Assembly (NCBI RefSeq): GCF_029892605.1
Contig: NZ_JARXWF010000001.1
Coordinates: 372,001 to 436,000, forward strand
DNA length: 64,000 nt
Direction of reading: 5' to 3'
From: Parabacteroides sp. PM6-13
Lineage (GTDB): Bacteria > Bacteroidota > Bacteroidia > Bacteroidales > Tannerellaceae
The position numbers and the translations under genes are program-made. Within the stretch, counting starts at the first letter, position 1. Each line of letters begins with the position of its first letter. This document shows positions 32,708 to 41,854 of this stretch, piece after piece. Below the pieces are notes generated by a model. That model did no database searches. It was not told the origin of the DNA and worked only from the letters and a program-made list of their open reading frames with translations.

Positions 32708-34252
32708 ATGGCACAGGAAGATGTATTTAAGAAGCTGATTTCACACTGTAAAGAATATGGATTCGTTTTTCCCTCCTCAGAAATTTACGACGGGCTGGGA
32801 GCTGTTTACGACTATGGGCAATACGGTGTAGAGTTGAAAAACAATATAAAGAAATATTGGTGGGACAGCATGACGCTGTTGCATGAAAACGTGGTGGGGA
32901 TCGATTCGGCTATCTTTATGCATCCGACCATCTGGAAGGCTTCGGGCCACGTAGATGCGTTCAATGATCCATTGATCGACAACAAAGATTCCAAGAAGCG
33001 CTATCGGGCTGATGTATTGATCGAAGAGCAACTGGCCAAGATCGAAGACAAAATGAATAAAGAGGTGGCGAAGGCTGCCAAACGTTTTGGCGAGGCTTTC
33101 GACGAGGCACAGTTCCGTGCTACGAATGGCCGTGTGTTGGAATACCAGCAGAAATGGGACGCGCTGCACGAGCGTTTTGCTAAGGCATTGAACGATTCCA
33201 ACCTGGAAGAGCTGCGCCAGATCATTATCGATAACGAAATAGCTTGTCCGATCTCGGGCACCCGCAACTGGACGGAGGTGCGTCAGTTCAACCTGATGTT
33301 CTCCACCGAGATGGGAGCGACAGCCGACGGAGCCACCAAAATCTACCTGCGTCCGGAAACGGCTCAGGGTATTTTTGTGAATTTCCTGAACGTGCAGAAG
33401 ACCGGTCGTATGAAGATCCCGTTTGGTATCGCGCAGATCGGTAAGGCTTTCCGCAATGAGATCGTGGCTCGTCAGTTTATCTTCCGTATGCGTGAGTTCG
33501 AACAGATGGAGATGCAGTTCTTTGTGCGTCCGGGCGAAGAGATGGAATGGTTTAACAGCTGGAGAGAGTTCCGCATGAAATGGCATAAAGCGATGGGATT
33601 CGGCGATGCGAAATACCGCTACCACGACCATGAAAAACTGGCTCACTACGCCAATGCCGCGACGGATATCGAGTTTAATATGCCTTTCGGCTTCAAGGAG
33701 GTGGAAGGAATCCACAGCCGTACCGACTTTGACCTGAGCCAGCACGAGAAATTCTCCGGTAAGAAGATGCAGTATTTCGATCCGGAACTAAATAAGAGCT
33801 ATACGCCCTATGTGGTGGAAACCTCGATTGGCGTCGACCGCTGTTTCCTCAGCGTATTGGCGGGATCCTACCAGGAGGAGGAATTGGCCAACGGCGAATC
33901 ACGCGTGGTACTGAAGTTGCCACCCGCGTTGGCGCCGATCAAACTGGCGGTATTGCCACTGGTAAAGAAAGACGGGCTGCCCGAAAAGGCGGAAGAGATT
34001 GTCGATATGTTGCGTTTCGACTTCCGTTGCCAGTACGACGAGAAAGACTCGATCGGCAAACGCTATCGCCGTCAGGATGCCATCGGTACGCCCTATTGTA
34101 TCACAGTCGACCACGAAACGTTGAAAGACAACTGCGTAACCATCCGTTTCCGCGACACGATGGAACAGGAGCGCGTAGCCATCGATCAATTGCATGCGAT
34201 TATTGCTGAAAAGGTAAGTATGAAGAATATGTTGAAACAAATAATGGAATGA
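32708..34252 (+). CDS. glyS: Glycine--tRNA ligase
   Basis: This 514-residue enzyme of the homodimeric (class II alpha2) type charges tRNA-Gly. Markers are MTLLHENVVG near the start, YLRPETAQGIFVNFLN, the motif 2 segment with IGKAFRNEI, and VETSIGVDR as motif 3. The ATG at 32708 (MAQEDVFKKL) is chosen over the upstream codons. The gene overlaps the FKBP gene by 4 nt (ATGA), suggesting co-expression. Confidence 0.95.
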   Translation: MAQEDVFKKLISHCKEYGFVFPSSEIYDGLGAVYDYGQYGVELKNNIKKYWWDSMTLLHENVVGIDSAIFMHPTIWKASGHVDAFNDPLIDNKDSKKRYRADVLIEEQLAKIEDKMNKEVAKAAKRFGEAFDEAQFRATNGRVLEYQQKWDALHERFAKALNDSNLEELRQIIIDNEIACPISGTRNWTEVRQFNLMFSTEMGATADGATKIYLRPETAQGIFVNFLNVQKTGRMKIPFGIAQIGKAFRNEIVARQFIFRMREFEQMEMQFFVRPGEEMEWFNSWREFRMKWHKAMGFGDAKYRYHDHEKLAHYANAATDIEFNMPFGFKEVEGIHSRTDFDLSQHEKFSGKKMQYFDPELNKSYTPYVVETSIGVDRCFLSVLAGSYQEEELANGESRVVLKLPPALAPIKLAVLPLVKKDGLPEKAEEIVDMLRFDFRCQYDEKDSIGKRYRRQDAIGTPYCITVDHETLKDNCVTIRFRDTMEQERVAIDQLHAIIAEKVSMKNMLKQIME

Positions 34253-34779
34253 AGATGAAAAAGAGTTGGTTTATAGCATGTATGATGCTTTGCACCCTGA
34301 TGATCGCCACCTCGTGTAGCGACGATGATGAGGAAACGGTGAGCAAAGAGTGGAAAGAGGTGAATCGCCAGGCATTTTATGATATCACGGCGGATAAGAC
34401 GAATTATAAAGAGCTCAAGGCGCTAAACAACGGTGGCTCTATCTATTACAAAGTATTGAAAGAGGGAGAGGGCACAGAACCGATCTACTACAATACCAAA
34501 GTGGGAATCTATTATACGGGAACGATGATCAACCCCAGCGATTACTCCGAGTGGGTGGTTTTCGATAAGCAGGAAGACCCGGAGCAAGATCCCTATGTTT
34601 CATCAGCCGGTAGCTTTGTCGCCGGTTTTACCACCGCATTGCAGTATATGCATGTGGGCGATCGTTGGGAGATCTGGATCCCTTATCAGTTGGCTTACGG
34701 CGTTTCCGGCCTTAAAGATATCCCCGGATACACCACCCTGAAGTTTGAAGTAGAAGTTCACAGCATCGTAACACCTTAA
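34249..34779 (+). CDS. FKBP-type peptidyl-prolyl isomerase lipoprotein
   Basis: The 176-residue exported lipoprotein has the lipobox in LMIATSCSDDDEE and an FKBP fold in the remainder. EGTEPIYYNTKVGIYYTG, the AGFTTALQYMHVGDRWEIWIP core and LKFEVEVHSI are present. Such proteins help fold exported proteins in the periplasm. The ATG at 34249 overlaps the glyS stop; a second ATG at 34255 is also possible. A clear terminator follows. Confidence 0.9.
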   Translation: MKMKKSWFIACMMLCTLMIATSCSDDDEETVSKEWKEVNRQAFYDITADKTNYKELKALNNGGSIYYKVLKEGEGTEPIYYNTKVGIYYTGTMINPSDYSEWVVFDKQEDPEQDPYVSSAGSFVAGFTTALQYMHVGDRWEIWIPYQLAYGVSGLKDIPGYTTLKFEVEVHSIVTP

Positions 34780-34802
34780 CCGGTAATACGATTATAAACA
34801 TA

Positions 34803-34846
34803 AAAAAACTCCCGGATCGAGTCACCTCAATCCGGGAGTTTTTTTT
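34803..34846 (+). terminator. Rho-independent terminator after the FKBP gene
   Basis: AACTCCCGGAT pairs with ATCCGGGAGTT and is followed by TTTTTTT. The A-run on the left makes it usable for the minus-strand gene as well. Confidence 0.9.
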
Positions 34847-34869
34847 ATGCGAAAGGGATCTTCCCTTTT

Positions 34870-36258
34870 TTATTTAGCGAACTCCACTTTGTTCAGTTTA
34901 TTCCAGCCACCCCGCGTGAAATCAGGAATCTCCACCGGCATAGAGCCGTTGTCCAACGAGATTTCGGTCAGCGGTATCAAACAGCAGGATTCAGCCAGGT
35001 CATACACGTCCATATCCAATGGCAATCCGTTCTGCAAGCAGTAGATCAGGCGATAGTCCATGATAAAGTCCATCCCTCCGTGGCCACCTACCTGGCGTGC
35101 CTTCTCTTCGATATCGACAGCGATCGGGTGTTTGTATTTCTCCATAATCACCCGGCGAACCGAGTCAGACACAAAGCGGTGGGCATTCAGGTCTTCCAGG
35201 TCGGGCGTGCCGCTTTGAGCCGACAGTTCTTTGCCGTCCAGCGCAAAGCCCTGCACCGGATATTTGTTAGCAAAACCTTTGGTGCCCGACAATTGAAACT
35301 CACGGCTGTAAGGACGCGGCGAGGTTACGTCGTGCTGGATCAGGATCGATTTGCCCTTTTCCGTGCGTATCATGGTCATCGTGTGATCGCCATTGCGGAA
35401 ATCGGTCACCTCTTCACCTGTTTTTTCCTTGATATAGGCCGGGTTACCTACCGCTTTCGTATCAACGGCAGTCAAGAAATTCATCTTATCGCCGCGGTGG
35501 ATATTCATCGCCAGCATAACAGGAAGCAATCCGTGAGTCGGATAGACGTCGCCACGGTGGTGACGGTTGAAATCCATACGCCAGTTGTCCCAGTAAGAAT
35601 CCCAGAACGCCTGCAGACCGTGGATGTAGGCTCCTTCGCCGTGAAGCACCTCGCCAAAGATGCCTTGTTGCGCCATATTCAGACAGGTCAGTTCAAAGAA
35701 GTCATACACACAGTTCTCCAATTGTATACAATGCTTGCGGGTTTGCTCGGAGGTGTTGATAAGCTCCCAGATCTCCTCCATACTCATGGCTGCCGGTACT
35801 TCGATCGCCACATGTTTGCCATCTTTCATTGCCTGCACACCCATGGGGACATGGTTTTTCCAATCGGTGGCGATGTAAATCAGATCGACATCGGGCAAGG
35901 CCGTCACCTCACGCCAGATCTCCGGATCACCGTAGAATTCTTTCGCGGCAGGCTTGCCAAATCGTTCCACCAAGGTTTTGTTTACCTTTTCCACCTGCTC
36001 CTGGCGGATATCACACAAAGCAACGATCTCCACACCGTCGATTTGTGCCATACGGCTTACGGCACCCGGTCCGCGCATCCCCAGCCCGATAAAGGCTACG
36101 CGCACAACTGGGATCGGATCGGCCGTCAGTCTAAGAACATCTTCCTGCCCGGCCGGACGAGGAGGGGTTTGAGTTTTAATCATTTGCGGCCCCGGAGCTT
36201 GCTGACAAGCCACAAAGCCAATCAAGAGAAGAGCTAAGGCAAGAAATTTAGTTTTCAT
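34870..36258 (-). CDS. Gfo/Idh/MocA oxidoreductase lipoprotein, GH109-like
   Basis: The 462-residue lipoprotein has the N-terminal lipobox in LLIGFVACQQ. A Rossmann fold follows with VAFIGLGMRGPGAV for NAD and VALCDIRQEQ, then the EVPAAMSMEE region. The GH109 signature HRGDVYPTHGLLPV lies in the middle. Enzymes of this family remove terminal N-acetylgalactosamine by an NAD-dependent route and act at the cell surface or in the periplasm. The substrate is expected, not shown. A TATATTTG promoter element lies at 36354-36361, and the 119-bp repeat lies about 200 nt upstream. Confidence 0.88.
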   Translation of the reverse strand: MKTKFLALALLLIGFVACQQAPGPQMIKTQTPPRPAGQEDVLRLTADPIPVVRVAFIGLGMRGPGAVSRMAQIDGVEIVALCDIRQEQVEKVNKTLVERFGKPAAKEFYGDPEIWREVTALPDVDLIYIATDWKNHVPMGVQAMKDGKHVAIEVPAAMSMEEIWELINTSEQTRKHCIQLENCVYDFFELTCLNMAQQGIFGEVLHGEGAYIHGLQAFWDSYWDNWRMDFNRHHRGDVYPTHGLLPVMLAMNIHRGDKMNFLTAVDTKAVGNPAYIKEKTGEEVTDFRNGDHTMTMIRTEKGKSILIQHDVTSPRPYSREFQLSGTKGFANKYPVQGFALDGKELSAQSGTPDLEDLNAHRFVSDSVRRVIMEKYKHPIAVDIEEKARQVGGHGGMDFIMDYRLIYCLQNGLPLDMDVYDLAESCCLIPLTEISLDNGSMPVEIPDFTRGGWNKLNKVEFAK

Positions 36259-36353
36259 ACGTCATTTAATTAGATAATATTATAATACTTATATGTGTTC
36301 GATCTTGTCGTTTTGCCTTGTATCAAAATAGATCGATTAACCCGATCAACTCA

Positions 36354-36361
36354 CAAATATA
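36354..36361 (-). promoter_or_regulatory. -7 promoter element of the GH109-like gene
   Basis: TATATTTG on the minus strand matches the consensus and gives a leader of about 90 nt before the ATG at 36258. Confidence 0.5.
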
Positions 36362-36461
36362 CCTTTTATCCTCAGACAGGGAAGAAAAAAACATCTCATT
36401 TAGGGGTATTTTTGTCTCTTTTCGATTTCTCCACCCCTCTTTTGCCCGCTTTTTCATTTTG

Positions 36462-36580
36462 ACAAAACGTAAGCAAAACCACCTTTTTTCCTTACAATAT
36501 GATACGTTAAAAAGTGTTACTCCTGCGGGTAATTTAAAATACCCCTACGTTTTCGGAAAAATACTCGGTCGATTTTGACA
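36462..36580 (-). repeat. 119-bp dispersed repeat, copy 2
   Basis: Reverse-complement copy of 2096-2214, oriented toward the GH109-like gene and ending about 100 nt before its -7 element. The core with GTAACACTTTTTAACGTATC is identical in both copies. Confidence 0.7.
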
Positions 36581-36773
36581 ATTTGTAAATTTGTCTGAAC
36601 CTTGATTATGCTGATTTTTTGATTTCTCGGATGTGATTGGTTTGATTTAATATGATTATTCTGATGGATGCGGGTCTTCAAATAGGAGAAGATTGGAAGG
36701 AGAAGGGAGAAAGGAGAAGATGGGAAGGAGGAAGGAGAAGGGAGAAAGGGAGAAGACGGGAAGGTTTGTGGGA

Positions 36774-36990
36774 AAGCACGCCGCAGGCGTGAGATTATGC
36801 ATAACCGTATGCAAGCGTAGCGCAGCTTACGGTAGTGAATCCTCTATATAAAAAGCCCCGCATGGGGCGGGATTATGGCAGATCTCGCACCTGCGGCGCT
36901 TGTTTGACAGGTAGTCGCTATACCGTAAGCTGCGCTATGCTTGCATACGGTTATGCATAATCTCGCGCTGGCAGCGCGATCCCCACCTTC
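36774..36990 (+). repeat. 217-bp structured repeat, copy 2
   Basis: Nearly identical to the elements at 2352 and 38009, with the same paired arms and central hairpin. It is flanked on the left by a purine-rich tract (36683-36770) and on the right by a pyrimidine-rich tract (37015-37054) that could pair with it, so the whole hairpin may be longer than the core. Confidence 0.85.
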
Positions 36991-37124
36991 AATTCTTACC
37001 AAATTTGAAGACACTCCCTTCTCCTTTCTCCTATTTCCTTTCTCCTCCAATATTCCCAAATCTGAAGCCCCCGCTTTCTCCCTTCCCCTTCAAATCTTAC
37101 CACACCAGCCCCCCATACAAACCG

Positions 37125-37547
37125 TCAAGCGATTGAACGGGCTGTGTCTTTTATCCGTCTGCTGATATCGCTGAGGGCATCGGATAATGTCTTTAATTCG
37201 CCGGGGGTAAAGGTCGCCGGGATCCCGTTTACCAAATGACCATTCAGCCGCTGGGAAAACCAGGCTTTCGTTTTGTTAAAATAGTGCCGGGCGATGTATG
37301 ACATAGATACAAATTCCAGGATGTCGGCCAGCTTAAGTCGGATATCAACATAATGAATGACGGCATCCGCTTTCTCGCAGGCTTCTCGGGCGCTTTGCTC
37401 AAAAGCGGCGATAAAGACCGTTTTTTCTTCCAGACTTTTTTGGTCATACTCCGCTTTCATCTTGTCCATGAAAGCGTTCCGATCCGCTTCGGAATCAAGA
37501 GCTACAAACTGCTCTTTCAGTTTTTCAATGTTATTTTTCTCTTGCAT
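37125..37547 (-). CDS. DUF5053-like helical protein
   Basis: This 140-residue cytosolic protein is mostly helical. The C-terminal half (FVSMSYIARHYFNKTKAWF, then LNGHLVNGIPATFTPGELKT) resembles DUF5053, a family seen in Bacteroidales whose function is unknown. The first half is Glu/Lys-rich. It follows a small frame at 37561 by 13 nt on the same strand. Two direct 217-bp repeats flank the pair, so it may travel as a unit. The family call is moderately sure. Confidence 0.6.
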   Translation of the reverse strand: MQEKNNIEKLKEQFVALDSEADRNAFMDKMKAEYDQKSLEEKTVFIAAFEQSAREACEKADAVIHYVDIRLKLADILEFVSMSYIARHYFNKTKAWFSQRLNGHLVNGIPATFTPGELKTLSDALSDISRRIKDTARSIA

Positions 37548-37560
37548 ACTATCTTACTGT

Positions 37561-37740
37561 TTATTGTTTCAACTTTTCGAATAAAGCAATCAATCGGTCT
37601 AAGTGGTAGTCGATTGCCCTTTCGAGTTCCCTAATCGACATCTCGCTATTAAGACGGTCGTAAAACAGGGCGTAGAACAGAAGGTTTCTCTTTTCGTGAT
37701 CTACGAGAGCCTTTAACTCTTTTCTTTCTCTTGCATTCAA
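37561..37740 (-). CDS. Possible small protein upstream of the DUF5053-like gene
   Basis: A 59-residue frame, LNARERKELKALVDHEKRNL and on to LERAIDYHLDRLIALFEKLKQ, would need a TTG start at 37740 because no ATG is in frame. Its amphipathic, Leu/Glu/Arg-rich composition is protein-like rather than random. It ends 13 nt before the DUF5053-like gene. A TATATTTA promoter-like element lies upstream. It could instead be an upstream fragment; I recognise no family. Confidence 0.4.
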   Translation of the reverse strand: MNARERKELKALVDHEKRNLLFYALFYDRLNSEMSIRELERAIDYHLDRLIALFEKLKQ

Positions 37741-38353
37741 GGTTTTAGATAGTTTTTGGTTTGGTTATGTAAATATAATAAACATTTGTTTATTGCGCAA
37801 GCTTTTAGGCTTTTTTGTCTGACAGGGGAAGTTAAAGGCAAGCAATCATAGATTGCTTCGTTCTGTAGCCAGTTGCCTCAGGCTGCTGGTTTTCAAATAG
37901 GAGAAAATTTGAAGGAGAAAGGAGAAAGGAGAAAGGAAATAGGAAAGGTTGGCACAGATGGTATCGGGCTTTTTCTTCAAATCGGAGGAGATGGGAAGGT
38001 TTGTGGGAAAGCACGCCGCAGGCGTGAGATTATGCATAACCGTATGCAAGCGTAGCGCAGCTTACGGTAGTGAATCCTCTATATAAAAAGCCCCGCATGG
38101 GGCGGGATTATGGCAGATCTCGCACCTGCGGCGCTTGTTTGACAGGTAGTCGCTATACCGTAAGCTGCGCTATGCTTGCATACGGTTATGCATAATCTCG
38201 CGCTGGCAGCGCGATCCCCACCTTCCATTCTTACAATATTTAAAGAACCTCCCATTTCTCCCTCCCATTTACCAGATGATCCAAAAACAAAATGATATTC
38301 CAAAAATGTTTTTTACTATATTTGTCCTTCTGTAAATCAAATTAAATAATCAT
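37741..38353. other. Repeat-bearing spacer before the GH2 gene
   Basis: The 613 bp contain the promoter of the small gene on the minus strand, a short hairpin AAGCAATCATAGATTGCTT (about 37840-37858), the third 217-bp element and a TATATTTG element (38317-38324) that probably drives the GH2 gene. No further gene is seen. Confidence 0.55.
38009..38225 (+). repeat. 217-bp structured repeat, copy 3
   Basis: The third copy has the same arms as the unit at 36774 and the same orientation, 1.2 kb away. A purine-rich tract precedes it (about 37900-37945). Confidence 0.85.
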
Positions 38354-40855
38354 ATGAAACGACTTCTCATTTTGTTTGTTTTTGCATGGAGTTTATTTTT
38401 GCCCCAATGGTTGGCGGCACAGGTACGGACGGAGTTTCTGCTCGAGAAGGGATGGAAATTCACCCGCGAGGATCAGGCTGATTTTATCCGTTCGGACTAT
38501 GATGATAGCAAGTGGCAATCGGTTACCGTGCCTCACGACTGGGCGATCTATGGCCCTTTCGATGCTTATAATGACCTGCAACAGGTGGCTATTACCCAGG
38601 ATGGACAGAAAGAGGCGATGCCTCATGCCGGACGTACGGGCGGGCTTCCTTTTGTCGGGGTGGGCTGGTATCGCTACGACCTCTCCATTCCCTCTTATAC
38701 CCCGGGCAAGCGGGTCACCCTCTTGTTCGACGGGGCGATGAGCCAGGCGAATGTTTATGTGAACGGACAAAAGGTGGGCAATTGGCCATACGGATATAAC
38801 TCTTTCTATTTTGATATTACAGACTTCCTGCGTGCTGAAGGTACGAACACCCTGGCTGTTCGTTTAGAGAACCTGCCGGAGTCATCGCGCTGGTATCCGG
38901 GCGCCGGTATCTACCGCAATGTGCATGTGATCGTGACGGAAGAAGCGCATATCCCGCTTTGGGGAACGCAGATCACGACGCCACAGGTAAGTAAAGAATT
39001 TGCCCGCGTGCATCTGAAAACAGAGATCGCTCGCCCGCAGGGCACGGAGGCTTCCCGCTATAGCCTGGTGACAGAGATATGGAACCAGTATGGCAACCGC
39101 CTGATCGAGACCAAATCGGCCTTGACTGCTTTCGATAATGACTGTTTCTCACAAGAAATCATTTTGCAGAATCCCCGTTTGTGGTCGCCGGAGGTACCTG
39201 AGCTTTACAAAGCGGTGTCTCGCCTGTACGACGGGCAGACCTTGAAAGATGAGTACACCACGACGTTCGGTGTCCGTTCGATCGAGATCATTCCCGAAGA
39301 GGGCTTTTTCCTGAATGGCGAAAAGACGATGTTCAAGGGGGTGTGTAACCACCACGACCTGGGACCGTTGGGCGCTGCCGTCAATGACGCCGCGATCCGC
39401 CGTCAGTTGCGTATCCTGAAAGACATGGGATGTAACGCGATCCGCACCTCACACAATATGCCTGCACCCGAATTGATCCGCGCCTGCGACGAGATGGGCT
39501 TTATGGTGATGCCCGAAACGTTTGATGAATGGAAAACGCCGAAGGTGAAAAACGGATATAACCTGTTCTTCGACGAATGGGCGGAGAAAGACCTGGTAAA
39601 CCTGCTTCGCCAATACCGCAACAATCCGAGTGTGGTGATGTGGTGTATCGGCAACGAGGTACCCGACCAGAGCAGACCGGGAGGAGGCAAATTGGCTCGC
39701 TTCCTGCAAGATATCTGCCACCGCGAAGATCCTACCCGTCCGGTTACCAATGGCATGGATCATGGCGTCAATGTTATCAACAATAATTTTGCCGCCACGA
39801 TGGATGTGGTGGGATTCAACTACCGCCTCTTTGTCTACCAGGATGCCTACAAGAAACTGCCGCAGGCCATTGTGTTGGGTAGCGAAACTGCTTCGACCGT
39901 CAGCACCCGCGGGGTATATAAATTCCCGGTAGAGCGCCGTTCGGATGCCAAGTACGACGACCACCAAAGCAGCGGGTACGACCTGGAACATTGCAATTGG
40001 TCGAACCTGCCTGAAGATGACTTTATCCATCAGGAAGATTTGCCTTATACGATTGGGGAATTCGTATGGACCGGTTTCGATTACCTGGGCGAACCTACGC
40101 CCTATTATACCGACTGGCCCAGCCACAGCTCCCTGTTCGGTATCATCGACCTGGCGGGCATACCCAAAGACCGCTACTACCTGTATCGCAGCCATTGGAA
40201 CAAAGGGGAGAATACCTTGCATATCCTGCCTCACTGGACATGGCCGGGACGTGAAGGCGAAGTGACGCCGGTGTTCGTATACACCAACCATCCTTCGGCA
40301 GAGCTGTTTATCAACGGCAAAAGCCAGGGCGTTCGCACGAAAGACCTCTCGGTTGAACTGGATGCCAGTGGTACACCCGAAGCATTGGCTTCGCTGGAAC
40401 GTCAGAAACGCTATCGCCTGATGTGGATGGATACGCGTTATGAGCCGGGTACGGTGAAGGTGGTGGCCTACGATAAGGAGGGTAATGCCGTGGAAGAAAA
40501 AGAGATCCATACAGCAGGCAAGCCTCATCGCCTGGAACTGAAAGCAGACCGCTCGCGTCTCTCGGCCGATGGCAAAGATATGTCTTTCATCACCGTACGG
40601 GTGGTCGACCGGAATGGTAACCTTTGTCCCGACGCCACCAATCAGGTGAAATTCAAGGTGCGTGGCGAAGGATTCTACCGCGCCGGAGCCAGTGGCAACA
40701 CCACCAGCCTGGAACTTTTCCATCTGCCGCAGATGAAGCTTTTCAGTGGACAGATGACCGCCATTGTGCAAACGACCGAAAAGGCGGGACCCATTGTCTT
40801 GGAGGCTTCCGCTTCAGGCGTTCGCGGAGCCAGCATCGAGTTGATCAGTGAATAA
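38354..40855 (+). CDS. GH2 family beta-glycosidase (beta-galactosidase-like)
   Basis: The 833-residue exported enzyme has a signal peptide (MKRLLILFVFAWSLFLPQWL) and the GH2 sugar-binding domain (about 22-190, TVPHDWAI). An Ig-like domain follows (to about 310), then the catalytic barrel with acid/base Glu435 (CIGNEVPDQ) and nucleophile Glu511 (VLGSETAST). Two C-terminal beta domains follow (about 640-833), the second resembling the DUF4982/Big-like end of many Bacteroidales GH2 enzymes. Substrate is likely a beta-galactoside, but beta-glucuronidases and others share this build. The metallophosphoesterase gene follows after 24 nt. Confidence 0.9.
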   Translation: MKRLLILFVFAWSLFLPQWLAAQVRTEFLLEKGWKFTREDQADFIRSDYDDSKWQSVTVPHDWAIYGPFDAYNDLQQVAITQDGQKEAMPHAGRTGGLPFVGVGWYRYDLSIPSYTPGKRVTLLFDGAMSQANVYVNGQKVGNWPYGYNSFYFDITDFLRAEGTNTLAVRLENLPESSRWYPGAGIYRNVHVIVTEEAHIPLWGTQITTPQVSKEFARVHLKTEIARPQGTEASRYSLVTEIWNQYGNRLIETKSALTAFDNDCFSQEIILQNPRLWSPEVPELYKAVSRLYDGQTLKDEYTTTFGVRSIEIIPEEGFFLNGEKTMFKGVCNHHDLGPLGAAVNDAAIRRQLRILKDMGCNAIRTSHNMPAPELIRACDEMGFMVMPETFDEWKTPKVKNGYNLFFDEWAEKDLVNLLRQYRNNPSVVMWCIGNEVPDQSRPGGGKLARFLQDICHREDPTRPVTNGMDHGVNVINNNFAATMDVVGFNYRLFVYQDAYKKLPQAIVLGSETASTVSTRGVYKFPVERRSDAKYDDHQSSGYDLEHCNWSNLPEDDFIHQEDLPYTIGEFVWTGFDYLGEPTPYYTDWPSHSSLFGIIDLAGIPKDRYYLYRSHWNKGENTLHILPHWTWPGREGEVTPVFVYTNHPSAELFINGKSQGVRTKDLSVELDASGTPEALASLERQKRYRLMWMDTRYEPGTVKVVAYDKEGNAVEEKEIHTAGKPHRLELKADRSRLSADGKDMSFITVRVVDRNGNLCPDATNQVKFKVRGEGFYRAGASGNTTSLELFHLPQMKLFSGQMTAIVQTTEKAGPIVLEASASGVRGASIELISE

Positions 40856-40879
40856 AATCATTGACATAATAAAATAGCT

Positions 40880-41854
40880 ATGAAACCATTTCTCAACACA
40901 ACCCTTATCCTTACCGTTTGCTTCTTGTTCGGGTGCACCCCCAAGGAGCAAACGGTTCGCTTTCTTTTGTTTAGCGACCTACATGCCGACTCGATCGCTG
41001 ACGGGAGGGAGCGGTTGCAAACCATCCTTCAGGCAGGCGCGGATCAACAGGTTGACTTCTTTGTCGATCTGGGGGATTTTGCGCAACCCTCATCGGCCAA
41101 CGAACCGCTCAGGGAGATGATCGCTCAAGCCTCTGCTCCGGTCTATCATGCGATAGGCAGCCAAGATCTGACCAAGGCCGACAAAAAGGAGTTCGCGGCA
41201 TTCTATGGGCTGCCGGCCTCTCATTATTATTTCGACAAAGGACCTTTCCGCTTTGTGGTGTTGGATTCCAATTTCTTCCTGGATGCAGAGGGGAACGAAC
41301 AGACGTATGATCACGGCAACTTTGATGTGGCCGAGATCCGTCACGGGCGTTTCAGCAGCGAACAACAGGAATGGCTGACGGAACTATTGAAAAACAAGAA
41401 GCCTATCTATGTGATCCTGTCGCATGCCCCCATCAATGACCGGATATCGACCCCCAACAAGAACCGCGACCTGCATCAGATCATTAAAGAGGCTATGAAT
41501 TCAGGAACACGTATCGCGGCGGTGATGGCGGGTTATAATCATAGCGACAACTACCAGGTGATCGACCGGATCAACTACTATCAGCTCAATTCCGCCAGCT
41601 ATTTCTGGACAGGCAATGATTTTATAAACAACAAACGTTACCAGAACAGCGACAACAACGATCCGGAACTACCGAACCAGATCAGTTATGACACGACCCT
41701 GTACGCCCTTGTTGAGATAAACAGTCAGGGAACGATTACGATAAAAGGAATGCAAGGTGAATTCGCGGATCCGGATACCGACCTGGAACAACTCCGGAAA
41801 CGATACCCTTTTCCGATCTCCTCTTCGATCAAAGACAGGGAATTGACCTACTGA
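40880..41854 (+). CDS. Metallophosphoesterase lipoprotein
   Basis: The 324-residue calcineurin-like phosphoesterase has a lipobox in CFLFGCTPKEQ. The metal-binding motifs run DLHAD (in LLFSDLHADS), DLGDF, HAIGSQD (in place of the usual GNHD) and SHAP, which place two metals at the active site. Family members cut phosphodiesters or phosphomonoesters, but the substrate here is unknown. It follows the GH2 gene closely, so it could act on phosphorylated or teichoic-like sugars released at the surface; this is inference. The stop abuts the convergent tadA gene. Confidence 0.8.
   Translation: MKPFLNTTLILTVCFLFGCTPKEQTVRFLLFSDLHADSIADGRERLQTILQAGADQQVDFFVDLGDFAQPSSANEPLREMIAQASAPVYHAIGSQDLTKADKKEFAAFYGLPASHYYFDKGPFRFVVLDSNFFLDAEGNEQTYDHGNFDVAEIRHGRFSSEQQEWLTELLKNKKPIYVILSHAPINDRISTPNKNRDLHQIIKEAMNSGTRIAAVMAGYNHSDNYQVIDRINYYQLNSASYFWTGNDFINNKRYQNSDNNDPELPNQISYDTTLYALVEINSQGTITIKGMQGEFADPDTDLEQLRKRYPFPISSSIKDRELTY

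Larger units (their letters stand above)
36259..37124. other. Repeat-bearing spacer upstream of the GH109-like gene
   Basis: The 866 bp contain the GH109-like promoter, the 119-bp repeat, the 217-bp repeat and its purine/pyrimidine flanks. No gene is seen. Confidence 0.6.

Noticed and set aside
35080-36237. 385-residue open frame opposite the GH109-like gene
   Set aside because: Antisense shadow of a gene with clear motifs.
39449-40771. A 440-residue open frame on the strand opposite the GH2 gene
   Set aside because: It lies wholly within a gene with intact catalytic residues, has composition like an antisense shadow and no family signal.
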